Source: Rusavskia elegans
Taxonomy: Eukaryota; Ascomycota; Lecanoromycetes; Teloschistales; Teloschistaceae
Length of the DNA stretch: 64,000 bases
Reading direction: 5' to 3'
Assembly: GCA_011316305.1 (NCBI GenBank)
Contig: SAUG01000053.1
Coordinates: 434,001 to 498,000, forward strand
Below, in pieces: positions 46,081-58,490 of this stretch. The notes under the pieces were generated by a model. It saw only the letters and a list, made by a program, of their open reading frames with translations, had not been told where the DNA came from and searched no databases. Each line of letters begins with the position of its first letter. Within the stretch, counting starts at the first letter, position 1. Position numbers and translations under genes: made by a program.

Positions 46081-49000
46081 GAAAAATATAATAATAGAAA
46101 ACTAATACGCGCTATTTAATTAGATTATCTATTATATTAATAATTATAGAATCTATAAATTAGAAAAAAAAAAGCCAGATAATATCTATTAAAACTATAT
46201 CGATACGTTCCTATAGTATCTATTAAAGTCGGAAGTTATAATATTTAGAATTATTCTAGATATATTATATATAGTAGATATAAATACTAAAAGATATAGT
46301 AAAAAAGAAATAGAATTTTTAATTAGAAACTCTATAGGTATATTTCGTAAATCGATTACGAAAATAAAAAATATAAAAATATAAACGAAAATTTAAAAAA
46401 AGATAAAATCTTATAATAATAGATATACTATAAATATATAACTTTTTAACCCGGAAAAAGTAACTAAATTTGGCTAGCTATATATATATATTCGAGTTTA
46501 AAATAATTAATTAAACTAATAATAGACTATAGAAGATTAAAGTATTTATTAATTTAAATATAATCGGAAATTTTATATTAGAAGATTTAACTTAGAAGAA
46601 AGAGTTTTTTTAAACTAAAAAAAAGGATCTATATAATTTAATAGTTTTTAATAGAAATAAAATACCGAATAGAAATAGAAAAATTATAAAAAAAAACAAT
46701 ATCGCTTTAAATAATAATTAACTAGTATTAAAAGGAACTTTAATTTAATATTATTTAGATAACCAGCTATAAAATCGTATTTAAAATTTTTTAATTAAAG
46801 AATTATAATCTAGTAATAGATTAAAAAAAAAGAATATTTAACTTTAAACGATATTTCTATATAGAAAATATCGAGTCTATACCGAAGTAATATTTTCGAA
46901 TTAATATAAAATAGAATATAAAACGCGAAATTATAATTTTAAAAAAAGATAATTAAAAATTACTTAGATCCGATTTATTAGATATCGGTAGAAATTAGCT
47001 AGATTAATAAAATAGAAATAGAAAGAAAAATTATAAACCTTTTAAAAACTCTATACTATTTAATAAAAAGTTAAAAAAAAATCTATTAGAAAAGATTTTA
47101 GATAATTATAAAAATTAGATAATTTTATTTTAAAAAAAACAACTATAATAATACTATCTAAATATTAATTATAAAATTATAAAATTAGATTTATATTAGG
47201 TAAATAATCTATATTTAGATCTATCTATTTATTATCTACTAAAAAGCTCGAAATATTTTATAAATATCTAGACGAAAATATAAAGAAAAGATTTATTAAA
47301 AAATTTTAATTACTAGTAGAATATCCGATCTTTTTTATATTTAAAAATAACGGAATATTCCGTTTATATATTAACTACCGGAAGTTTAATAATATTATAA
47401 TTAAAAACCGATATCTATTATAAAATATTAGTAGATTTTAAAATAGATTTTCTAGAATAAAATATTTTATAAAATTCGACTTTCGAAAAGTATATAACCT
47501 TATATAAATAAAAGCCGGAAAAAGATAAAAGACAACTTTTAATATATAGTACGGTTATTATAAATATATAGTTACACTATTTAAATTAATAAACGCTCTA
47601 GTAATATATTAGAATATAATTAATAATAGATTTCAAAAATATCTAAATATATTTATTATTATTTATATCGATAATATTCTAGTTTTTTCTAAAATATTTG
47701 AAAAATAAATATAATATATTAGTAGAATTCTCGAATATCTAGAGAAAAAAAATCTATACTTTAATCTAAAGAAATATAAATTCTATAAAAAAAAAATTAA
47801 TTTCTACAGATTTATTATAGAATAATACAAACTATATATCGATTCTAGTAGATTAAAAGCTATTATAGAATAAAAAATACTAATAAATATTAAAAAAGTC
47901 TAGAATTTTTTCGGATTTATAAACTATAATTAAAAATTTATAAAAAATTATTTTAAAAAAAAACTTTCGTTTTAATAGCTTTAATAAAAAATACTATCGA
48001 ATAGTAATAAAGAGAAAAAAAATAGTAAATATTCGAAAATTTTAAAAAAGAATATATAAAAGATCTAGTATTTAAAAAATTCGGTTTAATAAAATTATTA
48101 TAAATAGAAACGAATTTATTAAATCTAGTTATAGATATATATCTTTTATAATAATATAATAGTAAATAGTACCTAGTAATATATATATCTAGAAAATTAT
48201 TACTAGCGGAATAGAATTATAATATCTATAATAAAAAACTATTAGCTATAGTAGTTATACTAGAATAATAGAAAGTATATATTTAAAAATCGCTAGAATT
48301 AATAATTACGATGAAAACCTTTTATATTTTATAATAATAAAATAGTTTAATAGAAAATAAATACGATAGTTTAAACTTTTTAGTTAATATAAATTTAAAA
48401 TATACTATATTCTAAAAAAAAAAATAGAAAAATAGATATTCTAAATTAAAAAAGTAATTATATAAAAATAAAAGAGATTTTTTAGTAATAGTATTTTTAA
48501 AATTAATAAAAATAGATTACTATTAGTTAATTAATATAAACTAAGTATATTACTATATATATTTAGAAATAACCGAAAATAGTTTCCTATTAAAAAAAAA
48601 TTATAAATATTAAATAATAAAATCGACGAATATATTGAAAAATACTATAATAAAATACGATAAAAATATTTAGATATAATAAAAATAATATAACTTCTAT
48701 AATAATATTACTAGTTTTCTAATATAAAATAATATATCGAAATATATATTAAATAATATTTTATTTATTAGTAAAATAAATATAATATATATATTCGTTA
48801 TAGAAAAATTCAATATTAGAAACTATCGGATTTACTATAAAAGAAAGTTATATTAGATTTTATTATTAAACTCCTAAAATCGAAAAACCTGATAATAAAT
48901 ATAAAATACGACTTAATACTAAATATAATAGATAGATTTACGAACTATATCTATATAATTCTATTATAAAAAGATTTTACGGTAGAATAATTTAGATTTA

Positions 49001-49850
49001 TTATTTCAGATCGTTTATTCCGATACTATAGACTACTAGAAATATTAACAAATAATAGAAATAAGTTTTTTACTTTAAACTATTAGAAAAACTTTATACT
49101 TTTATTTAGTATAAAGCTAAAAATATTAATAGCTTTCTATTCGATAATAGATAGATAAATAAAATATACTACCAGATTTTAAATTAATATCTAAAATATT
49201 ATATTAATAATATTTAAAATAATTAAATTTTATTTTTACTAATAATTTAACTAGTATTTAATATAAAAAAATCAAATATAATAAAAGAAATATCGTTTTA
49301 TATTAAAAATAGAAAAAAACCGAACCTATTTGGATAACCGCTACTATATAAATTAGTAGAATTAATAATTTAAAAAGTCGATATTTAGAAAAAAATCGAT
49401 AAAAATATTCTAAAAATATAAAAATATTCGGGTAATTATTAAAATAAAAAATAAAAAATAGTACTTTAATTAAAGAAAAGAGATAAGATATACTTTTCAT
49501 AAAGAATCTAAAAATAAAAACTCTAAATAAAAAATTTAACTATATTAAAATCGGAAAAGTTTTAATTAAAAAATTAAAAGATTTTAGAACTTTAAATTTA
49601 ATTTATTTAAAGATATAAAAATATATCCAGTATTTTATATATTTCTTTTAAAACTAACCGATTTCGTAATACTATTAAAATAGATATTTAATTTCGAAAT
49701 ATAAAAGGAAGATATTTTTATAGTCGAAAAGATTTTATAATAGAAAGATTAGAACTATCTAATTAAATAGAAAGATTATTCTATTTTAGAAAATATTTAG
49801 AAATCTAAAAAATATTTAGTAAACTGCTAGAAGATTCTATAGTAGTTCTA
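46080..49850 (+). pseudogene. pol of element 3 with chromodomain
   Basis: Protease at about 46540-46600 reads LINLNIIGNFILEDL (for IDSGATGNFI). The RT active site at 47664-47675 reads YIDN, followed by ILVFS, so one catalytic Asp is lost. RNase H follows at about 48120-48400. The integrase core begins with ILDFIIKLLKSK at about 48860. The chromodomain lies at about 49718-49850 (IVEKIL with later Trp positions as stops). The chromodomain is known in chromoviruses to steer integration to heterochromatin, which would fit the nested setting. Confidence 0.85.
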
Positions 49851-49864
49851 TTAAAAAAAGTAAA

Positions 49865-50390
49865 AAAAGTTATCGACTAGCCGAAATCGCTAGATAAAAT
49901 AATCTACTTAAAAGTAATATCGATAAAAGAATTTAAATCTATAAAAGAAAACGGATCCGTAATACTATTTTTATATTCTAATTCTTTAAAGTTTTATAGC
50001 TCGCTATTAACTATAATACGCTACTTTTTTTTAATATAATTTAATTAATAAAGTAGATATTATTACTTTATATATATTTTATATAATTTTTTCTTTAACT
50101 TTTTATATTTATTTTCAAAATAATACTAACGCGTAATATCTAATAGAATAAAGTTATAAAAATAAATTTATTTTATATATTTAATATATTTTTCGAAACC
50201 TTTATTAATATAATAAAATTTCTTTAATTTAAAAATGATTCCGATAAAAATATATAGTTAATATACCGATATCTAAAAAAAGAACTTTTTTATAATATTT
50301 TTTAGTTAATAACTTTTTCCTTTTATCTATAAAAAAAAAGGACGATAGTTTTTTAAAATAAAAAATCTAAAAAAGAAATCTAATATTATA
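49865..50390 (-). pseudogene. antisense Cys-rich frame in the 3' segment of element 3
   Basis: Reverse-strand counterpart of the frame at 5101-5580. It reads LKNIIKKFFF at its start and contains YINKGFEKYIKYIK, NKYKKLKKKLYK and RIIVNSEL, with stops only as TAA/TAG at positions where Gln is likely. Two independently mutated copies keep the same residues and length, and the differences include Ile/Val, Lys/Glu and Ala/Ile exchanges. No function is recognised. Confidence 0.5.
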
Positions 50391-50393
50391 AAT

Positions 50394-50906
50394 ACGAATA
50401 GTATATTTTAGAGAATACGGCAGTATTTAATATAATACTGAATTTTCTATTAGGTTTTAATAGGTAAGATAGTTTTAATATTAGTACTAAAAGAATTTTA
50501 GTTATTTTAATAAATAAAAAAATTAAAAAAAGATTATTTTAGTTATTTTAGTAAATAAAAGAACTAAGAAAAGTTAATTTTAGTTATTTTAGTAAGTAAA
50601 AAAACTAAAAAAAGATTATTTTAGTTATTTTAGTAAATAAAAGAACTAAAAAAAGACTATTTTAATTATTTTAGTAAATAAAATATCTAAAGAAATAGAG
50701 GATTTTATTATCTATATAGATCTCGAATTCGACGCTTTTATAGCTTCTATATAATTTATTAGTTATCGCTATATACTGCTCTAGTAATTAAACTAATTTA
50801 TTTTTAATATAATTTAAACAATTACCCGTTATATTTCCGTTTATAAATATATCGATAAATCCAACAATTTTTAGAAATACCAAGAATTCCAAGTAGCTTT
50901 ATAATA
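50394..50906 (+). repeat. LTR-A, 3' LTR of element 3
   Basis: 513 bp, starting TATTATAAATACGAATAG and ending GCTTTATAATA. It has five visible 41-bp units against four in the partner LTR, so the U3 array has changed length since insertion or through small deletions. Confidence 0.9.
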
Positions 50907-50982
50907 TTAATCCGCTAAAATCGGATCGGATACCCGACGGTTCGACGAAAATTCGACGCGAACCGGCCAGTCTAAAAACGAG

Positions 50983-52299
50983 GCTCTATAATAAAAAATA
51001 GAATTATATCGAATTAAATAAATATTTTATTAATTATTATAATATTTTTAATTAGTTAATATATATTTCGATTTAAAAAATTTATTCGAATTAATTTATA
51101 TATTTTATTTTCTAAATTCTAAATCAGTTTATAGAAAGATCTATAAATTAATAAAAAATATTTAATAAACTTCCGATAATAAATATATAATTCTAGAAAG
51201 AATCGTATATTATATACTATTTATAGCGGCGGCTAGTTTCTAATAGCTTTTCTTTTCGCTATATTGCTATAGACTTTTCCGTTATTAATAATATATCTAT
51301 AGAATTAAATATTTTTCTAGAAAAATAAATATTTCTTTTCGTCGGAATAGATTGGAAAAATCTATTAGAATTTGGTATAGTAGATTTTTTTAGATTGGTA
51401 TAGTATAGATTTTAGAAATCTCTAATCTAATCTATTTAAATAGTATAGATTTTTTAAATTATCCTATAAAATATTCTATATTTTTTCTCGTTATATCTAT
51501 ACGTATTAGGCCTATTTAACTATATTTTTTCTTTAAATTAAACTTCAGCTCCTATTCTATTAAGAATCTATACTATTTATACTCTAATATATAAAATCCA
51601 ATGCTCTATTAATATATATTTTACAGGTTAAAATCTATACTAATCCAATCCATTCCGGTAAAAAAGTATTTCGAATATTTTATAAATAATTAATTCTTTT
51701 CGAATGTTTTTATAATAGTTTGAATATACTATATATAATTCTTTTCGTTTTTTAAATAGATTAAAATGTTATTGAAGTAAACTACTATAAAAATATCGAG
51801 TAATAGTTTAAATATACTATTTATTATAGTTTAAAACGTTATAGATATATTCGTTAATCTAAATAATACAACAAAAAATTTATATTTACTAGCTTTTATA
51901 TTAAAAGCTATATTCGTATAATCCTTTTTTAATAATATTAGTTTGCTAGTAATCATTTATTAGATTAATTTTACTAAAATATTTCGCTATCCCGATAGTA
52001 TTTAGATAATTTTAAAATTTCGATAATAGATGTCTATTTTTTATAGTTATATTATTAAAGTCCCGATAGTCGATATATATATACTAGCTACCGTTCTTTT
52101 TTTTAGTAAAAAAAACGAGCGCGTTTTAAAAAATTTAATTTAATCGAATAAGTTTTTATTCGATAGGATATTTAATTTAACGCTTTTAATTTTTATTTTA
52201 TTTAGGAGATAAACTATAATAAACTCGATTAATAAATCGAATAATATCGATATTAATTATATAATTCAATAGCCTTTCTAGTAACGATATTATCGAAAG
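50983..52299 (-). pseudogene. element Z: reverse transcriptase, interrupted by a MITE
   Basis: Minus strand. At about 52030-52095 it reads YIYIDYRDFNNITIKNRHLLS, the RT motif before the palm. The active site at 51768-51779 reads YFNN within VVYFNNILIYLKNEK, from YLDD/YIDD with both catalytic Asp as Asn. The Mutator-like MITE 51336-51663 splits the 3' end of this region. The rest to 50983 is worn. Confidence 0.75.
51336..51663 (+). mobile_element. Mutator-like MITE, 328 bp
   Basis: The ends are TTTTCGTCGGAATAGATTGG and, reverse-complemented, TTTTACCGGAATGGATTGG. The TSD is 9 bp with one G/A difference, AAATATTTC (51327-51335) and AAGTATTTC (51664-51672). There is no coding capacity. The interior contains AGGCCTATTTAACTATA, shared by all three copies. 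Confidence 0.87.
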
Positions 52300-52345
52300 G
52301 TTATTTTTAGTCTAGCCACTTCGGTACGGATTTCCGTCGGTATTT

Positions 52346-52674
52346 CCTCGCCTGAATAAATTGGAAAAATCTATTAGAATTTAGTATAGTAGACTCTTTC
52401 GAGCTGGTATAATATAGATTTGAAAAATTTTTAATCCAATCTAATTCAAATAATATAGGTTTTTTAAATTATTCTATAAAATATCCTATATTTTTCTCGT
52501 TATATTTATATATATTAGGCCTATTTAACTATATTTTTTTCTTTAAATTAAGCTTCGACCCTTATTCTATTAAAAATCTATACTATTTACGTTTTAATCT
52601 ATAAAATCTAATATTCTATTACTATAGGTTTTACAGGCTAAAATCTATATCAATTCAATTCATTCCGGCGAGAA
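52346..52674 (+). mobile_element. Mutator-like MITE, 329 bp
   Basis: Same family and orientation as 51336-51663. The ends are CCTCGCCTGAATAAATTGG and CAATTCATTCCGGCGAGA. The probable 9-bp TSD has two transitions, TCGGTATTT (52337-52345) and TCGATATCT (52675-52683). Confidence 0.78.
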
Positions 52675-53004
52675 TCGATATCTAGAAATCGACTCGATTT
52701 TTTGGCGAATCGATTCGATCCGACCCGCCAAGCGGTTGGTCTCGGATCGGATTATAGATATCGATTATAATTCGAACCGACTCGCCAAGCCTTTTATATA
52801 TAGTATAATATTTGAATTATTTGATTAATTTAATATCTATAAAGATAATATATCTAGATAATATATTTAGTCCAATTAAAAACCTTTTAACTAACGTGAT
52901 TAATTAACTAGAGTTTTTTTAGATAAATAGATATAATATTTATATTAGAATTAAACTTTTATACTAGAATTTGGCGTCTTGGCGGGTCGAATCCGAAAAC
53001 CCGG

Positions 53005-54162
53005 TATTACGTCCACGATTCTATAGAGGTACTCTAAAAATTTGGCTAGTCAAACGAGATCAATTATCTATAGCCGCTATAACCGACCTTTATAATAGAA
53101 GCTTTTAGCGGACGGCTATCTGTCGGTACTATCGACTATTTTTACTATATATATCGCTTTCTATTTCTATTAAACAGCTTTTTTTATTAGTTATTAATAT
53201 AACTATTAAATACCATTAGCTTAGTTTTTTATTTAATTATTTGTTTTGGTTTTAATATTCGATAAACCAGTGGTTCGATAAATAAATCAAACGTTAATAT
53301 ACTAGTATTAAATATACGGTAGTAGAATTTATATTTAAATTTAATTAACGTATATAATAGTTTTTTCTATAGAATTTTAATCTAAATTTATTTAGTAATA
53401 TAACGTATCTTTCTATCGATAATTTAATATAGAATTTTTTATAGATAAATATACCTCGTAGTTATCGTTTCTTTTTCTTTTACTAGTAATACAAGCTCTG
53501 TAATACTATACTCTCGCAAGTACTATAATTTATTAAAAGCTTTAAAATACGTATATATTCCCGTAACAGCTATAGCTATAAACTGAACCAGACGGTAGTA
53601 TATCTATAATAACTTTATCTATCCGCACGATCGTCGACTACTTTATTATAACTAGAATAATCTATTTCGACTTTAATTTAAATCTTTTTTTTACCGTCTT
53701 TAAAACGCGCTATCCGACTTTTCTACTCCTTTTTAATTTAATCGACCGGGTAAAGTTTCTAGCCGTAGTAGCTAGCGTACTATCTAGTAATCTTTTTAAA
53801 ACTAAATAGATTAAAAAGTATTTTAATAGTTTAGCGAAACGATTCAATATAGATTACATTAATAAATATAGCCGATACGATGAATATAAATAATTACTTC
53901 GCAATATAGTAGATAGATATAATAGAAATATTAGATATTTTCAATTATTTATAATATCGAAAAAGAACTAGTAAATCGAAGACTATAAATAACGAAGTTA
54001 TATTTATATAATAGAGGATTCGTAATCGAATAAAGAAAATAGTTAAATAGAAATAATTAACTATATTATAAACTTTATCTAACGTATTATATATTTTTAA
54101 CTATAAAAGTTCCTTTACTATATATAAAATATAATAATCGTTGTTATATAGAGGATTAATAA

Positions 54163-54193
<31 letters not shown>

Positions 54194-54426
54194 TCAATAT
54201 AATTTCAAATAGAAATCTTTTAAAAAGAAAATATCTTTAATTATTCTTTTTTTAATTACTTCCGTCACGAAAATACCTCGTAATATTATAATCGTACCTT
54301 TACGGCTGTATAAAATTAGTTACGATAATCTATATTAGAATTCTTTTATTATTTAGTAGTTCGGACTACGTCTAAGGTTTTAGCTAGATTCGAACGTAAC
54401 GCCTTCTGATATATAGGGACGTTACA
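53005..54426 (+). repeat. solo-like LTR-C interrupted by repeat E
   Basis: Starts TATTACGTCCACGATTC and ends GGGACGTTACA, the only copy here with an intact ...CA end. There is no internal LTR-C sequence. The 5-bp flanks differ (CCCGG against TTCGA), so it may have arisen by recombination between copies or with flank loss. Repeat E is inserted in the middle. Confidence 0.82.
53214..54236 (+). mobile_element. repeat E, copy 2
   Basis: Aligns with 29135-30588 minus the SINE and its duplication. It preserves the conserved reading frame at about 53608-53890 with one stop. A (TA)n tract of about 13 units lies near 54165-54191. LTR-C resumes at ATTATTCTTTTTTTAATTAC. A TSD is not clear (perhaps TTA). 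Confidence 0.65.
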
Positions 54427-54468
54427 TTCGAGTTCGAAACTCGATCCGACGGCCAATCTAGTTATTTT

Positions 54469-56264
54469 AGAAATATTTTAAAAGTCTCGAGCCTATCGAT
54501 CGAAAATTCTATCTAGTTCTATATAGTCTATTATTATCTAAATCGAATTGAATTATTTCGAAAAATTAGGTTCGTTTCGTATAATATATAGACAGATCTG
54601 TACGCTTTTTCTAATAAATTATTCGAATCTTTTAAAATTGATTTCGAAAAACTCGGTTAGAGTATTTTTTAAAAAGCTATAAACGATATATATTCGAGAT
54701 ATTATATAATATATAGCCGATATATAATTCTATTTTTCTAAATTCGGACTTTTAAAATAATATAATTAGATATTAAATTATATTATTTTTAGAAATCATT
54801 TCCGAAAATTAGATTATAGTTTATATCTAGTAATATTTAAAAACTAGTAGTAGAAAATATTCTATAAAATTATAGAAGTTCTACTATTTTTAAAATATCT
54901 ATAATTTTAATATTTTCGAGCCGTATTCTATCCGATAACTGCTGGAATTCTAGTTTTAGAAAGTTAATAATACGCCTAGTAATTAAACAATTAGTAGTAT
55001 CTAAATTAGCGAAGACTTCGAAGTAATTTCTATTAATTTCTAGATTAAATTATATCTATTTATTAAATTCCGATATTCGATCTATATAGAAAAGTTATTT
55101 ACTATTCTATATATTTTTAAGCGACGATATTATATCGCGAAAGATAGTTAAAATCTCTATCGATAGTTTTTTAAAGATTATTTTTAATTTTTAGATCTAT
55201 ATTTTAACTAGACCGAGCAATTTTTCTATTATTAAAATTTTTATATTAACGCCGTCTATATAATCTAATACGTACAACGCTATTTATTTTCCTATAATCT
55301 ATTATTAGCAGTCGCTGATAGATTTTTCCTTTCGGAAAAAATCTAGTTTTCGAGAATATATCCCGGAATATAAATATTTCTGTAATCTTTTTTATAGTAG
55401 TTAGATTTTCTATAATTATAGTATTTATTAATACCGTTAAATCTCTTTTATTTTTTTTTTCTTCGACTATTTCGGCTTCGGCTATAGCCGTTTCGATCGC
55501 TTCGACTACTAGTATCTATAAAATTAATCTCGATAGTACTAGATTATTCGCCGGTAGAAGTAACGATAATATTCCGATTACTATAGCGTTTAATATTAAC
55601 TTTTTCGAATATTATTACGATATTTATAATATTCGATGAATTTATTAATTATCTATTTTATTATTATAAAACGAAATATTAATTAGTAGTTAACTAGATA
55701 TTAGACTTTAGATAATTAATAAAATATTTTTAAAATAGTAAATCTATCAATTTCGTTTTTAATATCTATATATATATTAATAAAAATAGAATAGTATATT
55801 TTAATATCGCTAAAAGTTTTAGTCTAAACAAGTTTATAATAAATAGTTAAAGCTTTTTCTATAAAATTCGATTTATTTTATCGCTTTAAAAAGATTTTAC
55901 GAAAGTGTTTCTAGAAACTTTTATCTAGATTAAAAATCTATTTAATATACTATAGTTTAATATTATCGATAAAATACTAGCTATTATCAAAAATAGAGTT
56001 CGAAATAGTTATATTAAAGGACTAATAATAATATTTATAACGATATTACTAAATAATAGACGATATAGTAGTTATATTTATAATTTTTAAAATTAGAAAG
56101 CTTTTTACTATATATATTCTACGTTATATAAACTATAGAAATATTAGAAATATTAGAAAAAATAGATTTATATAACGGCGGATTAGAATTTCTAGTAGAA
56201 AATTCTAGTAATTTTAAATTAAAACTATTATAACCGATACGATAACGATTTAAACCGATATAAC
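54469..56264 (-). pseudogene. element Z: gag and protease region
   Basis: Minus strand. Near 54790-54850 it reads ILLDINYNLIFGNDF, which matches the end of retroviral-type aspartic proteases (YdlILGmDfL). Upstream (55000-55500) are long partly open stretches, for example LITRRIINFLKLEFQ and GKIYQRLLI, that fit gag/protease but carry no clear knuckle. Words of normal composition (GATCGCTTCGACTACTAG at about 55495) survive. Continuity with 63447-64000 is shown by the TATTT TSD of element 4. Confidence 0.6.
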
Positions 56265-56269
56265 TATTT

Positions 56270-56668
56270 TATTATAACTCTGGATTGGATTCTATACCAA
56301 ATCCAATATTTAGTAATAAAATCATTCGTATATATTAAATAAATAGAAATTATTTAAAAATTAACGTTATTTAATAATTAGCGTTACTTAGTAATATTGA
56401 TTACTTTTTATTATTGAATAGAATATTTATTATTTAATTATATTTAGTATACTAATTATAGAAAATTTTATTATTTATATAAATTTCGAACTCGACGCTT
56501 TTATAATTTATATTTAGTTTATTAGTTATCGCTATATACTATTATAGTATTTAACTAATTAATTTTTATATTAACTAAATAATCACCCGTTATACCTTCG
56601 TTTATAGATATATTAATAAATTTAACTAATTTCTAGAAATATTAGACCTTTTAGATAATTTTATAATA
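56270..56668 (+). repeat. LTR-B, 5' LTR of element 4
   Basis: 399 bp, starting TATTATAACTCTGGATTGG and ending TTTTATAATA. The post-LTR block TTTTAAATATCTTTAAAAT follows. Confidence 0.9.
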
Positions 56669-58490
56669 TTTTAAATATCTTTAAAATATTTATCGTAGAT
56701 TAATATTAAATTTCTATTTTAAATAAATCCAGTTCTATAGTTAAATAGCTTGAACTAAAAAGAAAAAAAATCTAGAAAAAAAATAATAGTAATAAAAAAG
56801 TTAGTATTCTTTCTACTAACTATCGATTATATAATATTAAAATTAAAAAACCCGATAAATACTATAATAACTATAATAAACTAAAAGACTAGTTTATATA
56901 ATTAGATATATATTTTATATTCTATTTTATATTTAAAATAAAAAAAATTCTTTTTATTATATTTTATTTTCGAGAATAAATTTAATATTAGATAAAATTT
57001 TTACTTCGGTAATATATAAATAAAAATAAAAAGTATAAATATATTTTTATATAATTTATAAAGTTTAAAAAAACTATTTATAATATTTTTAAAATTTTAA
57101 ATAAAATCTAAACTTTTAAATATTTTATTTAATATCTTTAATAGAAGAATATAGTATCGGATTATTCTATACGATTTAAAAAATAGATACTACTATTGGA
57201 ATATAATAATAATAATATCCTATATACAATATTTAGATAAAAATTTAAAAAACGAATAAAAAATAAATTTATATATAATAGACGAATATATAATATATTA
57301 GATAATCTAATTAAAATATCTATCGACTTCGATAATAAACTATATAAAAAAAATATAGAAAAACGTTATAATAATAAATTATAAAATTATATAAAGAATT
57401 ATCGTCTAGTAAAAGGACCGGAAATAACTACTATAGATTTATATTAATAGAACTGGACTCTATATAATAGCGACGTAAAAAGAAAAATTCTAGAAATAGT
57501 AAAAAGAATAAAAATTGTAAAATATACTATAACTATAGTAAATTAAACTCCTTCGCGAAAGAATATTAATTAAATAAAATATAGTAATAATAGTTTAACG
57601 CTATATTAAAGAAGGATTTTACAGACTAGTAAAAAATAATTTTAAAAAATAATAATAATAGTTCTAAATTCTAAAAAACTAGATTAAAAAAAAATTTTAT
57701 ATTTATAAAAGATAATAAAATACTATAAAAAACTATAATAAATAACGCTTTACTAGAAATATTAATAGAACTAACTAGAAGGAAAGCCGTCTCTAGATAG
57801 ATAACTATAATAGAGGACATTTAATAAATAAAACTAATAACTCTCTATTCTAGAATATTATACGACCTAAAATTAATAAAAAAAAAAGTTTATAGTAATC
57901 TATAAAAGATTTAAAACCGTTTATAAAATATATATTAATATTATATATACGATTAATTATTCGGATTTTTGATTTTAATCTTTTACGAATTTAACGCTAG
58001 AGGCGCTAATTCGATTAGATTACGTAATTATTTAGTATTTAAATATTTTACCGAGAACTCGAATTTAGAACTTCCGAAAAAACTAGATCTAGACTAAAAT
58101 CTAGAAGGAAACCGTAATCTATTTAATTTTAATTAATTTATTTTACTTCGATCGATCGGGCTAGGCCGAAATAATCTACTATATAAGCCTTTTATATAAA
58201 AACTCTATATAAAATCGATTTTTAATCGATAGAAAAAACTTAAATATTAGTTAACCTTTAAGAGATTCGAACCCCCGACCCGTCGAATTAACTCCGTTAA
58301 CTCCGAAGAGCGTTAGATCCGCCGGGCCTCTAGGTCATATAACGTTGCCGCTGCGCCATCCAGGCCATATTAATATTATATATCTATAAAATAATTAGTA
58401 GATCTAAAAAATAATTAATATTATCAATATATTAGAAAAAGAACTAGGAAGTAATATTTCTAAAATAAAATTATTTTTAAACTAATACTA
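56669..58490 (+). pseudogene. gag of element 4, interrupted by a SINE
   Basis: Degraded chromovirus gag. The knuckle at 57525-57566 reads YYNYSKLNSFAKEY. The SINE at 57948-58366 inserted near the gag/pol boundary after TTTATAAAATATATATTAAT, a block shared with elements 0, 1 and 3. Confidence 0.75.
57948..58366 (-). mobile_element. tRNA-headed SINE, copy 6, with a perfect 16-bp TSD
   Basis: A 419-bp copy, head at 58366 (GGCCTGGATGGCGCAGCGG), A box intact, B box GGTTCGAATCTC. It is flanked by ATATTAATATTATATA on both sides (57932-57947 and 58367-58382). This gives the best definition of the element's ends. The RNA polymerase III promoter boxes suggest it could once be transcribed. Confidence 0.92.

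Larger units (their letters stand above)
44186..50906 (+). mobile_element. element 3: Gypsy chromovirus of the LTR-A subfamily, complete
   Basis: 6,721 bp with LTRs at 44186-44667 and 50394-50906. The TSD is TTAAT (44181-44185 and 50907-50911), sitting inside a hAT-like MITE. The internal length, 5,726 bp, is almost equal to element 2 (5,722 bp). Gag, protease, RT, RNase H, integrase and chromodomain follow in order, then the antisense frame. It is fully RIP-damaged, more than element 2. Confidence 0.95.
43826..50974. mobile_element. hAT-like MITE (about 420 bp) interrupted by element 3
   Basis: Starts TAGATTAATCGTCGGGTCGG and ends GCGAACCGGCCAGTCTA. The 8-bp TSD has one mismatch, AAAACGAT (43818-43825) and AAAACGAG (50975-50982). 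The CpG-rich arms are split by the chromovirus at TTAAT (44181-44185 and 50907-50911). Confidence 0.85.
52308..54460. mobile_element. hAT-like MITE interrupted by a Mutator-like MITE and an LTR-C
   Basis: Perfect 8-bp TSD GTTATTTT (52300-52307 and 54461-54468). The ends are TAGTCTAGCCACTTCGG and CGATCCGACGGCCAATCTA. The arms keep CGACCCGCCAAGCGG-type words. Its two inserts are at 52346-52674 and 53005-54426. Confidence 0.9.

Noticed and set aside
49303..49500. Open frame of 65 codons on -
   Set aside because: It is antisense to the integrase/chromodomain part of element 3 and not conserved in elements 1, 2 or 4. It differs from the antisense frame at 49865-50390, which is conserved.
44186..50906. 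A functional retrotransposon
   Set aside because: All knuckle, protease and RT catalytic positions are mutated and stops are frequent, so it cannot encode working proteins.
53214..54236. Repeat E as a Helitron
   Set aside because: No clear TC start, CTRR end or hairpin could be placed and no Rep/helicase motif is seen; left unclassified.
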